Positions 53,253 to 60,990 of a stretch of DNA of 64,000 nt are shown here, in pieces. How positions within the stretch are numbered: the stretch's first letter is position 1; the number at the start of each line of letters is the position of its first letter. The translations under genes and the position numbers were made by a program. The stretch covers positions 1,240,001 to 1,304,000 of the forward strand of contig NZ_AP027368.1 in NCBI RefSeq assembly GCF_030296015.1, written 5' to 3'. The notes under the pieces were generated by a model that saw only the letters and a program-made list of their open reading frames with translations, was not told the origin of the DNA and ran no database searches. The DNA comes from Ferrimonas sp. YFM (GTDB taxonomy: Bacteria; Pseudomonadota; Gammaproteobacteria; Enterobacterales; Shewanellaceae).

Positions 53253-54083
53253 ATGATTTCAGGGGCCGGACTCGGTTTAAAGCGTGAAATGGTGGATGAG
53301 TTTATCCAGGATGGTGTACCGCCTTCGGTGAACTTCCTGGAGGTGGCGCCGGAAAACTGGATGAAGGTGCCGCCTAAGCTGGCGCGCAAGTTCAAGGCCC
53401 TGACGGAGCAGTACCCCTTCGTCTGCCACGGCCTGTCCCTCTCCATCGGCGCCCCGGCGCCTCTGGATGTGGGGTTTGTGAAGCAGGTTAAGGTGTTTCT
53501 CGACACCTATGGCATCGACCTCTACTCCGAGCACCTGAGCTACTGCTCCGGCAATGCCCATATGTACGACCTGATGCCCATCCCCTTCACCGAGGAAGCG
53601 GTCACCCATGTGGCTGAGCGCATCCGCACCGTGCAGGAGATCATTGAGCGCCCTCTGATCATCGAAAACGTCTCCTACTACGCCGAACCCGGCGCCACCA
53701 TGGATGAGGTCAGCTTCATCAATGCGGTGCTGGCGGAGAGCGACTGTAAGCTGCTGCTGGATGTGAACAACATCTATGTGAACAGCATCAACCACAAATA
53801 CGATGCCGACGCCTTCCTCGAAGGGATCGATGGCAGCCGCACCGCTTACTATCATGTGGCCGGTCACTACCGTCAGGCCGATGATTTCGTGGTGGACACC
53901 CATGGCGCGCCGGTGATCGACCCTGTGTGGCGATTGCTGCAGCGGGCCTACGAGCTGCATGGCATCCACCCCACCTTGCTGGAGCGGGACTTTAACCTGC
54001 CCCAGACTCGCGAACTGGTCGCCGAAATCGACCGCATTCACCAGATTGCCGACCAGGTTAAAGGGGTCAAGGAGAGCGCATGA
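53253..54083 (+). CDS. hvfB: MNIO (DUF692) iron-dependent RiPP-modifying oxidase, HvfB-like
   Basis: A 276-residue TIM-barrel protein of the DUF692/MbnB family, now called multinuclear non-heme iron-dependent oxidases. Likely iron ligands are E30 (NFLEVAPENW), H59 (CHGLSLSIG), H94 (SEHLSYC), E138/N139 (IIENVSYY), D170 and N173 (LLLDVNNIYVN), H201 and H205 (YHVAGH), D216 and H218 (VDTHG) and E244 (LLERDFNLP). All the usual positions seem filled, so it should be active. It converts precursor cysteines to heterocycles using O2. It overlaps the DUF2063 gene by 4 bp and follows the EGKCG precursor. Confidence 0.92.
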   Translation: MISGAGLGLKREMVDEFIQDGVPPSVNFLEVAPENWMKVPPKLARKFKALTEQYPFVCHGLSLSIGAPAPLDVGFVKQVKVFLDTYGIDLYSEHLSYCSGNAHMYDLMPIPFTEEAVTHVAERIRTVQEIIERPLIIENVSYYAEPGATMDEVSFINAVLAESDCKLLLDVNNIYVNSINHKYDADAFLEGIDGSRTAYYHVAGHYRQADDFVVDTHGAPVIDPVWRLLQRAYELHGIHPTLLERDFNLPQTRELVAEIDRIHQIADQVKGVKESA

Positions 54084-54823
54084 TCGATTTCAAATCCCGC
54101 CAACAAGCCTTTATGGCCCACATTCGCGATCCCAACAACCCGGCGCCCGAGGGGATTCCTGCCGAGCGGATGGCGGTCTACCGAGAGCTGATGCTCAACA
54201 ACATCGGCAACTTTGTCGACAGTGGCTTTCCTGTACTCAAGTCTCTGTATCAGGAGGCGGACTGGGCCGAGCTGAGGGAGGCGTTTTTCGCCGCCCACGA
54301 CAGTCACTCCCCGCTGTTTGTGGACATCGCCGCCGAGTTCCTGTTGTTCCTGCAGGGCTGGCAGCATCGCCACTGCGATCCTCACTACCTGGAAGCCCTG
54401 GCGGCCTATGAGTACCTGGAGCTGAAGCTGGATGTGATGCCCGAAGCCCTGCACCAGCAAGCGTTGTCGGTGAACGACGATCTCTATCAGGTGCCGCTGC
54501 TGCTCAATCAGGTGGTTGAGATTGGCGAATATGACTATCCGGTCCATCAGGTGTCTGAACACAACCGGGATGTGGATCCAGCGCACACCCTGCTGCTGGT
54601 GTACCGCAACCTGGATCTGGATATCGCCTTTATGGCGATCAACCCCATGACTCAGGCCCTTCTGGCCAAGCTGGATGCCACTCAGCCCATCTCCACGGAA
54701 GCGCTGATCCTGTCGATGCAGGGGCAGTTCCCTCAGTTTGAGCCGCAAGTGATCGAGCAGGGCGTGATCCAGATCCTGGGTCAGATGGCCCGCGCCGGGG
54801 TGGTGGTCAAACCTTGTTCATGA
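54080..54823 (+). CDS. hvfC: DUF2063 RiPP-recognition partner, HvfC-like
   Basis: A 247-residue protein. The N-terminal helical DUF2063 domain (RQQAFMAHIRDP, ERMAVYRELMLNNIGNFVDSGFPVLKSL) is followed by a wHTH/RRE-like C-terminal half (LLNQVVEIGEYDYPVHQVS, LLLVYRNLDLDIAFM). In known systems this partner binds the precursor leader and presents it to the MNIO enzyme. The ATGA overlap with the MNIO gene shows co-translation. No DoxX-like HvfD follows, so membrane redox functions, if needed, are encoded elsewhere. Confidence 0.88.
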   Translation: MIDFKSRQQAFMAHIRDPNNPAPEGIPAERMAVYRELMLNNIGNFVDSGFPVLKSLYQEADWAELREAFFAAHDSHSPLFVDIAAEFLLFLQGWQHRHCDPHYLEALAAYEYLELKLDVMPEALHQQALSVNDDLYQVPLLLNQVVEIGEYDYPVHQVSEHNRDVDPAHTLLLVYRNLDLDIAFMAINPMTQALLAKLDATQPISTEALILSMQGQFPQFEPQVIEQGVIQILGQMARAGVVVKPCS

Positions 54824-54982
54824 TTTGAGAGTCCACGCGAGCTTGTTGTGAATTTGGCGGGAAACTGTTTCAAACATATTCCAATTTCGCCGAATCTGCT
54901 TCTTTGGTTGTGATCTTAAGCACACCATCCTGGGTGCGGGTTACGTAGACTGCGCTCAGGATTAAAGAGTCGGGTGTGGATT

Positions 54983-55378
54983 ATGACCAAACACATTTTA
55001 GTGGTGGACGATAACCCCGGCAGCCGGGCGAGGATCCAGGAGGTCCTGACGGCGGCAGGGATGTCAGTGGTGACAGCAGACAACGGCATGCAGGCGTTGC
55101 TTGCGGCCAAGAGTACCAAGTTCGACGGTGTGGTGACCGATCAGGTGATGCCCATGATGGATGGGTGCCACCTGTGCCGGATGCTTCGCGAGATCCCTGC
55201 GTTTAAGCAGGTGCCCATCATCCTGTTAACTACCGAGGCCGGGCCGGCCTTTCAGGAGGAGATGGAGGAGTGCGGAGTACCGGTGTGGATGGAAAAACCA
55301 CTTACGGAACAAAAGCTCGCGTTAATTGCGGCGGAAATGTTACATCCGTCTGTTGCAACCAAAACTAAAGCTGCTTAA
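54983..55378 (+). CDS. CheY-like single-domain response regulator
   Basis: 131 residues from ATG 54983. A GTG nine bases upstream is possible. The receiver domain is complete: acidic pair in HILVVDDNPGS, phospho-acceptor D53 in VVTDQVMPMMDG, Thr in ILLTTEAG and Lys105 in MEKPL. There is no output domain, so it signals by protein contact. It is 160 bp from the RiPP genes with its own terminator, and I see no partner kinase in the window. Confidence 0.88.
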   Translation: MTKHILVVDDNPGSRARIQEVLTAAGMSVVTADNGMQALLAAKSTKFDGVVTDQVMPMMDGCHLCRMLREIPAFKQVPIILLTTEAGPAFQEEMEECGVPVWMEKPLTEQKLALIAAEMLHPSVATKTKAA

Positions 55379-55407
55379 GCTATAGCCGAAAAAGGTAGTA
55401 GTCATAA

Positions 55408-55452
55408 AAGGCCCATCTGCTGAACCTTATTTCAGCGCAGTGGGCTTTTTTG
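55408..55452 (+). terminator. Terminator after the response regulator
   Basis: GCCCA-TCTGCTGAA pairs with TTCAGCGCAG-TGGGC, followed by T6. Confidence 0.85.
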
Positions 55453-55500
55453 TTGTTTTTTTGCCGTCGCATCTGCGGCGAAATGGTAAGCCCTTTAACC

Positions 55501-56046
55501 ATGAACCAAGATAAACTGACGCTGATCAAAAACAGCATCAAAACCGTTCCAGATTACCCCAAGCCAGGCATCATGTTCCGTGATGTGACCTCCCTGATGG
55601 AGGATGCCGAGGCCTACAACGCGTCTATCGACCTGTTCGTCGAGAAGTTCCGCGATTGTGGCATCACCAAGATCGTGGGCACCGAAGCTCGCGGCTTCCT
55701 GTTTGGTGCGCCTCTGGCCATCGCTCTGGGTGTGGGTTTTGTTCCTGTACGTAAGCCGGGCAAACTGCCCCGCAAGACCATCGGCCAGTCCTATGAACTG
55801 GAATATGGTCAGGACACCCTGGAACTGCACGTTGATGCCATTGAAGCCGGTGACAAGGTCCTGGTAGTGGACGACCTGCTGGCCACCGGTGGCACCATCG
55901 AAGCCACCGTGAAGCTGATCCGCTCCCTGGGCGGTGAAGTGGAACACTCCGCTTTTGTTATCTCCCTGCCTGACCTGGGCGGTGAGCAGAAGCTGGAAGC
56001 GCTGGGTCTGACCATCACCAAACTCTGCGAGTTTGACGGAGATTGA
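55501..56046 (+). CDS. apt: Adenine phosphoribosyltransferase
   Basis: 181 residues from ATG 55501. The frame is open upstream to 55450 but runs back into the terminator. It makes AMP from adenine and [22 protein letters not shown] is the family start, [12 protein letters not shown] the flexible-loop region, [11 protein letters not shown] follows, and [13 protein letters not shown] is the PRPP-binding motif. It sits upstream of dnaX, as in many gammaproteobacteria. Confidence 0.96.
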   Translation: MNQDKLTLIKNSIKTVPDYPKPGIMFRDVTSLMEDAEAYNASIDLFVEKFRDCGITKIVGTEARGFLFGAPLAIALGVGFVPVRKPGKLPRKTIGQSYELEYGQDTLELHVDAIEAGDKVLVVDDLLATGGTIEATVKLIRSLGGEVEHSAFVISLPDLGGEQKLEALGLTITKLCEFDGD

Positions 56047-56060
56047 TGGTCGACTAGCTA

Positions 56061-56087
56061 AGCCGGGCATTGAGCCCGGCTTTTTTG
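56061..56087 (+). terminator. Terminator after apt
   Basis: AGCCGGGC/GCCCGGCT stem, five-base loop, then a T run. Confidence 0.9.
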
Positions 56088-56158
56088 TACCTGGGTTCCC
56101 GTGATAGCATCAACCTCTTAACGAAGCATCGCCTTCGAAGGATTTTACGGGACATACC

Positions 56159-58576
56159 ATGGCTTATCAGGTTCTGGCGCGTAAGTGGCGCCCGGCCAGT
56201 TTTAAAGAGGTGGTTGGTCAGCAGCATGTGCTTAAGGCACTGACCAACGCCCTGGAGCAGGACCGCCTGCACCACGCATACCTTTTCACCGGCACCCGCG
56301 GGGTGGGCAAAACCAGTATCGCCCGTCTGTTCGCTAAAGGGCTGAATTGCGAACAGGGGGTAACCGCCAACCCTTGCGGTCAGTGTGCCGCCTGCCAGGA
56401 GATCGCCCAGGGTCGTTTTGTCGACCTCATGGAGATCGACGCCGCGTCTCGCACCAAGGTGGATGACACCCGCGAGATCCTGGACAACGTCCAGTACCAG
56501 CCGGTGCGTGGCCGCTTCAAGGTGTACCTCATCGATGAGGTGCACATGCTGTCCCGACACAGTTTCAATGCGCTGCTCAAGACCCTTGAGGAGCCGCCTC
56601 CGCACGTCAAATTCCTGTTGGCCACCACGGATCCGCAGAAGCTGCCGGTCACCGTGCTCTCCCGCTGCCTGCAGTTCAACCTCAAGAGCCTGCCCGCCGA
56701 GCGCATCGCCGAGCATCTGAGCCGGGTGTTGCAGGCGGAGTCTGTGCCCTTTGTCCCCGAGGCGATCAACCTGCTGGCCAAGGCCGCCGAGGGCAGTGTC
56801 CGCGATGCCATGAGCCTGACTGATCAGGCCATTGCCCACGGCAATGGCGATCTGGCTTTGGCCGAGGTTCAATCGATGCTGGGCACCCTGGACGCCAGCT
56901 ACAGCCTGCGGTTGCTGCAGGCCCTGGTGGCCGGAGACCTGGCCGCCATGATGGCGACCCTGGAGGAGATCGACCAGTTTGCCCCGGATTATGACGACCT
57001 GCTGAAACAGCTGCTGGAGTTACTTCATGCCCTGGCGATGACCCAGTTCTCCGTCAATGCGGCCCGGCTTCAGGAGCAGGGAGCGGCGCTGTTGCCCCTG
57101 GCCAGCCGCCTGAGTCGAGAGCAGGTGCAGCTGTGGTACCAGATGCTGGCAGAGGGGCGCCGGGACTTGACCCTGGCACCGGATCCGCGCAGTGGCCTGG
57201 AGATGACCCTGCTGCGTACCCTGGCCTTCTCTCCGGTGACTGAGGTTCCGCCTCTGTCACCGACTTTGACCGAGCAGCCGGCGGCCATTGCGCCCCAGGC
57301 GCCCATGGCTCAGGTTGCGCCTGCGCCCCAGCCTCAGCCCGCCCAGGTGGGCAGCAGCGATCCGGATGTCCTGGCTGCGGAGCAGCAGATGCTGCTGGAC
57401 CAGGCGGAGCAGCTTCGGGGTGCACCGACGGCAGAGGTTGAGCCCCAAGCTCCCGCTCAGGCCACAGTGCCTGAGACAACCGAGCAGCCCGAGTCTCAGA
57501 TGGAAGCGCCCCAGCCCAGTGAGTCGCAGGCCGAGGCCCCTGTGGTGGACGCCCCTCAGCCAGTGTCTGAGCCAGCGCCCGAGCCGCAGGATGTTCAGCC
57601 GCCACAGAGCGGTGCCCCTGAGGTCGCGCCGACCCAGGAGCCCGCGGCGACCGGTGGACCCATGAGCCTGGTGGAGCGAGCCCTGGCCAACCGGGAACGC
57701 CTCAGCCAGATGGGTCAGGCCGAGGAGCAGGAATCAAAAAAGCCGACGCCCCTGGTGAGCGCGGCTCCCAGGGGAGGCAAGGCCGCTAGCCCCAAGCCCG
57801 AGCAGGCAGAGCCTGCCGCAGATCACAAGGCAGAGGCTGTCATTCAAAGTGGGGACAGCCCAGAGCCAGAGAAGCCTGTGGCCGAAGTTGCCCAAGCTGA
57901 GCCTGCCCAGGAGGCCTATGCCCCGGAGTCCATCCCCCTGGAGGCCTATGGCGACTATGGCAGCCAATCTCAGCCACAGGAGAGGGCGCCTCACCACGAA
58001 GCGGTGATGACCCAACCCAAGGCTGAAGAGGTGACCACTCAGCCCAAGGCTGAGGTGGTGGCCCCGCCGCAGCCTCAGGCCCCTGAGGCAACCGTGCAGC
58101 CGCCATCAGCGCAAGCCGAGACGCCAGCACGCCAAGCTGCGGCACCGGTGTCACCGGCGCAGCAGGCCAGTGACGGCCCGGCGCCATCGGGCAATCCGGA
58201 GGATCTGGCTTGGTATCAGGCAATTTTTGACCTGGGCGTGGCCGCCCGGGCCAGGCAGCTGGCGATCAACTCGCTGATGCAGAAGCAGGAAAACCGGGTC
58301 ACCCTGTTGCTCAAGCCCGAGCAGCGCCACCTGATGCACAAGAGCGTGATGGGGCAGATCCAGGAGAAGATGGTGGCCCTGTGGCAGCAGCCCATCGAGC
58401 TGGAGGTGGAGATCGGTGAGCTGCCCGGGCGGGAGACGCCACTGGATATTCGCCGTCGCCTGCACCGTGAGCGCCTGGCCCAGGCCAAGGTCACTCTGCT
58501 GGAAGACCCCAGTGTCAGCTGGCTGATGGAAGAATTTGACGCACAACTCATCGATGAATCGATCAGTTATAAATAA
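56159..58576 (+). CDS. dnaX: DNA polymerase III subunits tau and gamma
   Basis: 805 residues (tau). AAA+ clamp-loader ATPase: Walker A GTRGVGKT at residues 45-52, zinc cysteines C64, C73, C76 and C79, Walker B YLIDEVHMLS, sensor 1 LATTDPQ and SRC motif. A Pro/Glu/Ala-rich linker of about 280 residues (roughly 355-680) follows, longer than in E. coli, then domain V for alpha-subunit binding. A frameshift signal at 57736 gives a 543-residue gamma form. It is upstream of ybaB-recR as usual. Confidence 0.97.
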   Translation: MAYQVLARKWRPASFKEVVGQQHVLKALTNALEQDRLHHAYLFTGTRGVGKTSIARLFAKGLNCEQGVTANPCGQCAACQEIAQGRFVDLMEIDAASRTKVDDTREILDNVQYQPVRGRFKVYLIDEVHMLSRHSFNALLKTLEEPPPHVKFLLATTDPQKLPVTVLSRCLQFNLKSLPAERIAEHLSRVLQAESVPFVPEAINLLAKAAEGSVRDAMSLTDQAIAHGNGDLALAEVQSMLGTLDASYSLRLLQALVAGDLAAMMATLEEIDQFAPDYDDLLKQLLELLHALAMTQFSVNAARLQEQGAALLPLASRLSREQVQLWYQMLAEGRRDLTLAPDPRSGLEMTLLRTLAFSPVTEVPPLSPTLTEQPAAIAPQAPMAQVAPAPQPQPAQVGSSDPDVLAAEQQMLLDQAEQLRGAPTAEVEPQAPAQATVPETTEQPESQMEAPQPSESQAEAPVVDAPQPVSEPAPEPQDVQPPQSGAPEVAPTQEPAATGGPMSLVERALANRERLSQMGQAEEQESKKPTPLVSAAPRGGKAASPKPEQAEPAADHKAEAVIQSGDSPEPEKPVAEVAQAEPAQEAYAPESIPLEAYGDYGSQSQPQERAPHHEAVMTQPKAEEVTTQPKAEVVAPPQPQAPEATVQPPSAQAETPARQAAAPVSPAQQASDGPAPSGNPEDLAWYQAIFDLGVAARARQLAINSLMQKQENRVTLLLKPEQRHLMHKSVMGQIQEKMVALWQQPIELEVEIGELPGRETPLDIRRRLHRERLAQAKVTLLEDPSVSWLMEEFDAQLIDESISYK
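57736..57774 (+). promoter_or_regulatory. Programmed -1 frameshift signal in dnaX
   Basis: Slippery A AAA AAG at 57736-57742 in the right frame (codon 528 ends at 57742), a 6-base spacer, then an 11-bp stem (CCCCTGG-T-GAGC / GCTC-CCAGGGG) at 57749-57774. The -1 frame stops at TAG 57785-57787 after 15 codons. Confidence 0.85.
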
Positions 58577-58810
58577 ACTTAGCTAACGGGAACGAATCCG
58601 TTAACATACGGCCCTTAATACCAGCGTCATTAAGTAAGTGGTCAACCTAGGGCGCCGGAGAAATTGTTCCAATCAAGGCGTGGGGCGCAACTGCTGGTTG
58701 TTCTAACAGTAAGCCCCGCAACGTAGAGTGGAGCAATTTAAGCAAGCCATAGTGATCAATTACTTAGTGAAGTTGGTATCAAGCTTCAACCAGTAAAGAG
58801 AGAACCGAAT
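58577..58810 (+). other. Structured intergenic element between dnaX and ybaB
   Basis: A 26-base imperfect inverted repeat (21 of 26 pairs) at 58619-58644 and 58753-58778 encloses an inner GTGGGGC...GCCCCGC stem. It could be a leader RNA, a small RNA or a MITE. No gene is seen. Confidence 0.45.
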
Positions 58811-59140
58811 ATGTTTGGTAAAGGTGGTATGGGCAACCTGATGAAGCAGGCCCAGCAGATGCAAGAGAAGATGCAAGCGGCTCAGGCTGAGATCGCGGCC
58901 ATGGAAGTGACCGGTGAAGCGGGCGCGGGCATGGTCAAGGTCACCATGACTGGTAGCCACAGCGTTCGTCGCGTTGAGATCGACCCCTCCCTGATGGAGG
59001 ATGAGGTTGAGATGCTGGAAGATCTGATCGCCGCAGCCTGCAACGACGCAGCCCGTCGTGTGGAGGAGACCTCCAAAGAGAAGATGGCTGCCCTGACCGG
59101 CGGCATGGGTCTGCCCCCAGGCTTTAAGATGCCCTTCTAA
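58811..59140 (+). CDS. ybaB: YbaB/EbfC family nucleoid-associated protein
   Basis: 109 residues. A helical N-terminus ([26 protein letters not shown]), a central [21 protein letters not shown] strand region and a helical end ([18 protein letters not shown]) define the family. It binds DNA as a dimer. It shares one base with recR (TAATG), the conserved pair. Confidence 0.95.
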   Translation: MFGKGGMGNLMKQAQQMQEKMQAAQAEIAAMEVTGEAGAGMVKVTMTGSHSVRRVEIDPSLMEDEVEMLEDLIAAACNDAARRVEETSKEKMAALTGGMGLPPGFKMPF

Positions 59141-59739
59141 TGAAGTTCAGTCCCCTGGTCGATGACCTGATCAAAAGCCTGCAGTGCCTGCCTGGTGTGG
59201 GTCCACGTTCGGCGCAGAGGATGACATTCCAGTTGCTGGAGCGGGACAGGGCGGCCGGCCATAAGCTGGGCGAGGCTCTGTCCAAGGCGATGGCGGACGT
59301 GGGCCACTGTGGCCGCTGCCGCACCTTCACCGAGGAGCCTCTGTGCCCCGTGTGCGCCAACCCCAAACGGGGCGAGTCCGGTCAGGTCTGTGTGGTGGAG
59401 TCACCGGCAGACGTACTGGCCATCGAGACCAGCGGTCAGTATGACGGTCGCTACTTTGTGCTGATGGGGCACCTGTCGCCCCTGGATGGCCTGGGTCCCG
59501 ATGAGATTGGCCTGGACAAGCTTGAAGCGCTGATCCGCGAGGAGACGCCCAAGGAGCTGATCCTGGCCACCAACCCCACGGTTGAGGGGGAGGCCACCGC
59601 CCAGTACATCGCTGACATGTGCAAAGGCAGCGGCATCCGCGTCAGTCGCATCGCCCACGGCGTGCCCGTAGGTGGTGAGCTGGAGTATGTGGATGGCACC
59701 ACACTGGCCCTCTCCTTGAGTGGCCGCCGCGAACTCTAG
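59140..59739 (+). CDS. recR: Recombination mediator protein RecR
   Basis: 199 residues, normal length. HhH motif [12 protein letters not shown], zinc finger cysteines C57, C60, C69 and C72, then the Toprim domain ([26 protein letters not shown]) and the C-terminal [20 protein letters not shown]. It works with RecF and RecO in RecA loading. Confidence 0.97.
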   Translation: MKFSPLVDDLIKSLQCLPGVGPRSAQRMTFQLLERDRAAGHKLGEALSKAMADVGHCGRCRTFTEEPLCPVCANPKRGESGQVCVVESPADVLAIETSGQYDGRYFVLMGHLSPLDGLGPDEIGLDKLEALIREETPKELILATNPTVEGEATAQYIADMCKGSGIRVSRIAHGVPVGGELEYVDGTTLALSLSGRREL

Positions 59740-59784
59740 AGATGGCTGACAGAAGTTTCAGCCTTGTCTGACAGCAGCTGTATA

Positions 59785-59815
59785 AAAAATCCCGCCCGTT
59801 GTGGCGGGATTTTTA
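59785..59815 (+). terminator. Terminator after recR
   Basis: AAAAATCCCGCC/GGCGGGATTTTT stem with a six-base loop, ending in T5. Confidence 0.92.
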
Positions 59816-59915
59816 TTGGGGAACTACACTCAAGCCCATACAGAGATACATCTATTAAAACTCTATAACTATGGGTTGCTTAGGCACCCGCCCATGCTGG
59901 ATTCATGGGAATAAT

Positions 59916-60761
59916 ATGGATTTTCGGGTAATGGACGACGACGTACTTTTCGACCTGATCGAGCAGGCCTACGACAGTGCCATCGATGGTCAGTGGAATG
60001 GCCTGCTGGATCGCATCTCTCCCGCCTTTGGCGGTTCCAAAGTGTTTCTTTCTGCCACCCGCGAGCCCGGACAGGGGCAGCATATGATCTGCACCACCCA
60101 TGGTCTTGAGGATCTGCTTCAGGGCTACATGAGGCAGATCCATCTCGACCCCTGCTTTCAGGTGGTGATGCAACGCCCCGATGAGGCGCTGTGCATGAGC
60201 GACAGGATCAAGCCCCGCCTCGAAGCCAGTCCCGTATACCGCTGGTACCGGGAGATGGAGGCGGATCATGCCATTGGCCGGGTCTACCCGGTCAAGGAGT
60301 TGTCCGCCCTGTTTGCCATTAATCGGACTGCGCGCCAGCGTCAGTACAATGCCGGCGAGCAGGCGGGGTTCAGAGTGCTGTCATCCCATGTGGGCGGGGC
60401 GGTGCGCACTGCCCGGGCTCTGGCGGATCAGGTGCATCAGAGGCTGTGTCAGTGGGACGCGGACAAGGTCAATAATGATGCCGCCCTGGCCATAGTGCGC
60501 GCCGATGGCAGCCCGGTGTTCATGAGCCGGGCCATGGAGCAGTTGCTGGAGAGCGATGGGCCGCTGCGCTGGTTTCGGGGCTGCCTGAAACTCAAGGACC
60601 CCTGGCACGATCTGATTCTGGCCCGGGCCCACCTGCTGGCGGTGAACACCAAAGTAACCCGTCGCTTTGGCAGTTCCATTCCCGTGGGCGAGCGCCGGAT
60701 GCAGGTGATCCCCCTGTCCGCCTCCGTCTATGAAAACGCCAGCCTGTGGCTGATCTCCTAG
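59916..60761 (+). CDS. LuxR-like sensory protein lacking an HTH domain
   Basis: 281 residues from ATG 59916. ATG 59871 is possible. The sequence resembles the N-terminal sensory half of a LuxR-type regulator family: LLDRISPAFGGSKVFLS, LDPCFQVVMQRPDEA, SPVYRWYREMEADHAIGRVYPV, then a PAS-like ALAIVRADGSPVFMSRAMEQLL. The frame stops after NASLWLIS without the usual C-terminal LuxR helix-turn-helix, and I find none in the 200 bases after. It may be a truncated or HTH-less regulator. Confidence 0.55.
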   Translation: MDFRVMDDDVLFDLIEQAYDSAIDGQWNGLLDRISPAFGGSKVFLSATREPGQGQHMICTTHGLEDLLQGYMRQIHLDPCFQVVMQRPDEALCMSDRIKPRLEASPVYRWYREMEADHAIGRVYPVKELSALFAINRTARQRQYNAGEQAGFRVLSSHVGGAVRTARALADQVHQRLCQWDADKVNNDAALAIVRADGSPVFMSRAMEQLLESDGPLRWFRGCLKLKDPWHDLILARAHLLAVNTKVTRRFGSSIPVGERRMQVIPLSASVYENASLWLIS

Positions 60762-60817
60762 CGGTGACCGTCCGGCTCTGGACGACGATGCCAGGGCCGC
60801 CGCTCGCTGATGTACAA

Positions 60818-60838
60818 CGGCCCTCCCGCTGAGGGCCG
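60818..60838 (+). terminator. Possible terminator hairpin
   Basis: CGGCCCTC/GAGGGCCG stem with a five-base loop and no T run. Confidence 0.35.
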
Positions 60839-60917
60839 GGATCCCATCGCTTTTCATCAGGATTGGTGTAAAAACCACCATCAAAGTGAAACACACCCTA
60901 AAATTCTTCTGTGAGTG

Positions 60918-60945
60918 GTTGAAATCATTGAGGGCGACCCCATCT
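60918..60945 (+). promoter_or_regulatory. Sigma-32 heat-shock promoter of htpG
   Basis: GTTGAAA (-35, six of seven to CTTGAAA) at 60918-60924, a 13-base spacer, then CCCCATCT (-10, a perfect CCCCATNT) at 60938-60945, 46 bp before the htpG ATG. Confidence 0.85.
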
Positions 60946-60990
60946 GAGAAAGAGAACAGATTCAACTTAGACTGCCAGGAGAAATAGAGC

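Noticed and set aside
58619-58778. tRNA or rRNA gene in the dnaX-ybaB gap
   Set aside because: No cloverleaf, no CCA-type end and no conserved T-loop. No tRNA or rRNA gene was found anywhere in the window.
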